Of a stretch of 8,323 nt of DNA, positions 6,357-8,323 are shown in pieces (position 1 is the first letter of the stretch; each line of letters begins with the position of its first letter). Source of the DNA: Streptosporangiaceae bacterium (lineage in GTDB: Bacteria > Actinomycetota > Actinomycetes > Streptosporangiales > Streptosporangiaceae). The stretch covers positions 1-8,323 of the forward strand of contig JASHYW010000611.1 in NCBI GenBank assembly GCA_030042885.1, given 5' to 3'. A program made the translations under genes and the position numbers. Under the pieces are notes generated by a model, which had not been told where the DNA came from, did not search any database, and saw only the letters and a program-made list of their open reading frames with translations.

Positions 6357-7244
6357 TCAACGCAGCTCGGTGACCAGGGCGTGGGATCCGTCCGGCTCGG
6401 TCACCTCGTAATACAGCCGGCGCCGGCCGCCGGGCAGCGGCACGATATCCAGGTACCGCAGGCCGCCGCCGTGATACGGCGAGGAGGCCAGCGGGCCGCT
6501 CCACAGCGAGGTGAGCGCGGCCGGGTCCGTGCCGGTTGCCACCCCGGTCCGTTCCTCATAATTCTCCGCCGCACTCGCGCGGCCGTCGTAGTAAGCCGTC
6601 ACCGTCTCCACGCCGAAATCGACCGTGGTGACCCGCGTCCCCCTGGAATCCCAGCGGCCCGGCGTCCCGCTCAGCGCGGTGCCGTGCCATGTCCAGGCCA
6701 GGCCGTCCACGCTGGTGGCGTACTCGGTGGTCATCTGGTCGGCCTGCAGCGGGTCCTCCAGCGGGTGGCATGACGCCCACAGATGCCATCGGCCGTCGTG
6801 GTGGCGGATCACCGGGTCTTTCACGCCCGTCTTGGCGTCGCCGGGCAGGATCGTGTGCCGCAGGCCGGTGTCGAATTCCGCGGGATGGGCGGCCTCGGTC
6901 ATCTCCACGCGCCAGTGCTTGGTGCCGGGCGTGGCACAGCTCAGGTAGAGCCGCCAGCGTCCCTCGGGCGTGCGGACCAGGGCCGGCCGCTCCAGCGAGT
7001 CGGCGGCCAGGTCCTCCTTGCCGATCAGCAGCAGCGTCTCGAACGTCTCGCCGTCCGCCGACCGCGCCACCGCCACCGCATAGCCCCGGCCCTGGACCCC
7101 GTATCCCACCGGCCGCCTGAGCCGGTACGCCAGGAAGATCTCCCCGTCACCCTGGACCGCGCACGGCGCCCCGGCCCAGTATCCCGGCCCGATGCCGGGG
7201 GCACGAGCGGCCACGACGCTGCGTTCGGGCTGGGGGAGGAGCAT
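6357..7244 (-). CDS. Beta-propeller protein, GH43/GH32-like fold, function unassigned
   Basis: A 295-residue protein made of repeated beta-strand units with aromatic cores: EIFLAYR (35-41), RWRLYLS (96-102), GRWHLWAS (151-158), VETVTAYYDG (212-221) and RRRLYYE (274-280). This is what a five-bladed propeller of the GH43/32/130 type looks like. ERP (85-87) and VKDP (141-144) sit where such enzymes often have acidic active-site residues. The first blade lacks the Asp-Pro usually carrying the GH43 general base; here it reads GYWAGAPCAV. There is no signal peptide, so any substrate is cytoplasmic. ATG 7244 is supported by GAAGGAA (7251-7257), six bases upstream. A glycosidase, phosphorylase-like enzyme or non-catalytic binder are all possible. 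It follows the short ORF at 7402 on the same strand after a 157-base gap, so it may have its own promoter. Confidence 0.75.
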   Translation of the reverse strand: MLLPQPERSVVAARAPGIGPGYWAGAPCAVQGDGEIFLAYRLRRPVGYGVQGRGYAVAVARSADGETFETLLLIGKEDLAADSLERPALVRTPEGRWRLYLSCATPGTKHWRVEMTEAAHPAEFDTGLRHTILPGDAKTGVKDPVIRHHDGRWHLWASCHPLEDPLQADQMTTEYATSVDGLAWTWHGTALSGTPGRWDSRGTRVTTVDFGVETVTAYYDGRASAAENYEERTGVATGTDPAALTSLWSGPLASSPYHGGGLRYLDIVPLPGGRRRLYYEVTEPDGSHALVTELR

Positions 7245-7401
7245 CAGCGATTCCTTCTCTGCTATTCACACCGGAATAATGGATAAAGGGTGACCACCGC
7301 ACGATACCCCAGGTTAGGATCGCCCCTCGGCACCCCATGTGGTTTCCCTGCAGCCGGTCGCCGCCGCAGCCGCGAAAACGCCGCCAGCCCTGGGAGCCTG
7401 C
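7245..7401. promoter_or_regulatory. Intergenic gap, possible promoter of the propeller gene
   Basis: Between two minus-strand genes. The part nearest the propeller gene (7255-7295) is notably AT-richer than its surroundings, with TTTATCC and ATTATTCC on the minus strand, which fits a promoter although no clear -35/-10 pair can be named. The remainder is GC-rich and holds no recognisable terminator or gene. Confidence 0.3.
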
Positions 7402-7662
7402 CTAGGCGGACACGTAGTCACGCCAGGAACGGCGCGGCTCGAAGCCGAGCACTTGCCGGGCCCGGTCGATCGCGAGCAGCGTGCCGAATTCCCCGATCTC
7501 GCGGGTCAGCCGCACATCCGGGAAGACCTCGGCCAGCAGGCCTGCCGACGGGCGGTTCATCACGGTGTCCGCCGCGGCGATGATGAACGCCGGGCTGCGG
7601 CCCATGGCCACGATGTGGGGCAGGCTGAGCGCCAAGCGGCGCACGTCCTCGGCATCTGTCAT
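7402..7662 (-). pseudogene. Short ORF, C-terminal remnant of an NAD-dependent epimerase/dehydratase
   Basis: An 86-residue ORF. From about residue 25 on it matches the extreme C-terminus of extended short-chain dehydrogenases (NAD-dependent epimerase/dehydratases): AFIIAAADTVMNRPSAGLLA, then EVFPDV, a LLAIDRARQVLGFEPR segment and the closing SWRDYV. The whole Rossmann core, including glycine-rich loop and YxxxK catalytic pair, is absent, so it cannot be an active dehydrogenase. The first 16 residues, MTDAEDVRRLALSLPH, look instead like the start of MmcQ/YjbR-family proteins, suggesting a deletion fused two genes; part of this similarity could be chance. The ATG (7660-7662) overlaps the upstream TGA as ATGA, and GGGAGG (7670-7675) lies seven bases before it, so it is probably translated by coupling. 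Calling it a remnant is my inference; a functional small protein is not excluded. Confidence 0.6.
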
Positions 7663-8323
7663 CCAGCCGCCTCCCAGGTCATGTCATCCGCATGCGCCCA
7701 GGCTAAGCCCCTCGGGCTCGGACGGCTCACCGCCAGGCCGAACACCCGCTCGGCGTTGGCGTGCAAGAACAGCTCCGCGACCTCGTCGTCGAGCTGCAAG
7801 CTGGGCAGGTCTTTCAGGCAGTCGGCGGCGGGCCAGGCCGGGTGATTGGAGCCGAACATGACCTTGCGGCGGCCGTGGCCGCGCAGGTAGTCGACCAGCT
7901 CGCCGGGATAGCGGCTGGCCTTGTAGGCGGAGGTATCGATGTAGACGTTGGGGTACTTAGTGGCCAGCGAGATCATCTCCGCAGTCCACGGGTAGCCGAT
8001 ATGGCCGCCCACGATGACCAGCTCGGGGAACTCGAGCGCCACCGTGTCCAGGTAGGGGATGGGCCGGCCGGGCTCAGACGGGCGAAGCGGGCCGGTGTGC
8101 CCGACCTGAAGGCAGAACGGGATGCCCAGCTCGATGCATTCGGCGTACAGCGGGTAGTAGCGGCGGTCGCTGGGCGGTAGGTTCCACAGCCACGGCAAGA
8201 CTCGCAGGGCCCGGAAGCCAAGGTCGCGGACGCAGCGCCGCAACTCCCGCACGGCGTCCATCGGGCGGGCCAGGTCCACGGCGGCGACGCCCGCGAACCG
8301 GTCCGGGTAGCTGCGGACCATAG
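7659..8323 (-). CDS. Amidohydrolase-2 family TIM-barrel protein (5' end beyond window)
   Basis: 221 codons are visible; the frame is open to the right edge, so the N-terminus, which would carry the first HxH metal motif, is missing. The ATG at 8321 is probably internal, since MVRSYPDRFAGVAAVD is a mid-protein segment in this family (ACMSD-like decarboxylases/hydrolases). Counting from that Met, H75 (LQVGHTG) and H107 (VGGHIGYPW) match the second and third active-site histidines. YIDTSAYK (127-134) and VMFGSNHPAWP (154-164) form the C-terminal barrel strands, and the common ending ELFLHANAERVFGL is present. The usual metal-binding Asp in FG(S/T)D(Y/H)P is Asn here (N159), as I recall for a sizeable actinobacterial subgroup. 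A 24-residue tail beyond VFGL carries the ribosome site of the next ORF. Likely cytoplasmic; reaction unknown. Confidence 0.82.
   Translation of the reverse strand, partial: MVRSYPDRFAGVAAVDLARPMDAVRELRRCVRDLGFRALRVLPWLWNLPPSDRRYYPLYAECIELGIPFCLQVGHTGPLRPSEPGRPIPYLDTVALEFPELVIVGGHIGYPWTAEMISLATKYPNVYIDTSAYKASRYPGELVDYLRGHGRRKVMFGSNHPAWPAADCLKDLPSLQLDDEVAELFLHANAERVFGLAVSRPSPRGLAWAHADDMTWEAAG
7670..7675 (-). promoter_or_regulatory. Ribosome binding site inside the amidohydrolase 3' end
   Basis: Minus strand GGGAGG, seven bases before the ATG at 7662 of the 86-residue ORF. It lies within the last codons of the amidohydrolase gene, supporting coupled translation. Confidence 0.55.

Overview
The window is very GC-rich with strong GC bias at third codon positions, GTG starts and GGAG-type ribosome binding sites. 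This points to a high-GC actinomycete (Actinobacteria); I cannot name the genus. No tRNA, rRNA, CRISPR array, insertion sequence or phage gene is visible.

Layout. (1) 1-1386, minus: FAD-dependent oxidoreductase of the phytoene-desaturase/PYROXD2-like group, running off the left edge before its C-terminus. (2) 1387-1657: divergent intergenic region with a G-quadruplex-type G-run cluster and three copies of a GCATAA-centred motif, one inside a perfect inverted repeat. (3) 1658-3568, plus: a 636-residue protein joining an N-terminal nitrilase/amidase domain to a C-terminal alpha/beta hydrolase resembling 2,6-dihydroxypseudooxynicotine hydrolase. (4) 3600-5036, minus: 12-helix APC-family amino acid/amine permease, convergent with (3), with a hairpin at the junction. 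(5) 5330-6313, plus: PAPS-type sulfotransferase, divergent from the permease. (6) 6357-7244, minus: cytoplasmic beta-propeller protein related in shape to GH43/GH32 enzymes. (7) 7402-7662, minus: an 86-residue ORF that looks like the C-terminal remnant of an NAD-dependent epimerase/dehydratase, start-stop coupled to (8) 7659-8323, minus: amidohydrolase-2 family TIM-barrel protein, cut by the right edge.

Working together. The left half (oxidoreductase, two-domain hydrolase, permease) reads as a small catabolic locus for a nitrogen-containing compound: uptake by the permease, flavin-dependent oxidation, then hydrolysis at two active sites in one polypeptide. This is inference from family and proximity. 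The right half (sulfotransferase, propeller protein, epimerase remnant, amidohydrolase) has no obvious shared pathway and looks like accessory content. The most noteworthy items are the nitrilase-hydrolase fusion, the structured divergent promoter region, and the mosaic 86-residue ORF.
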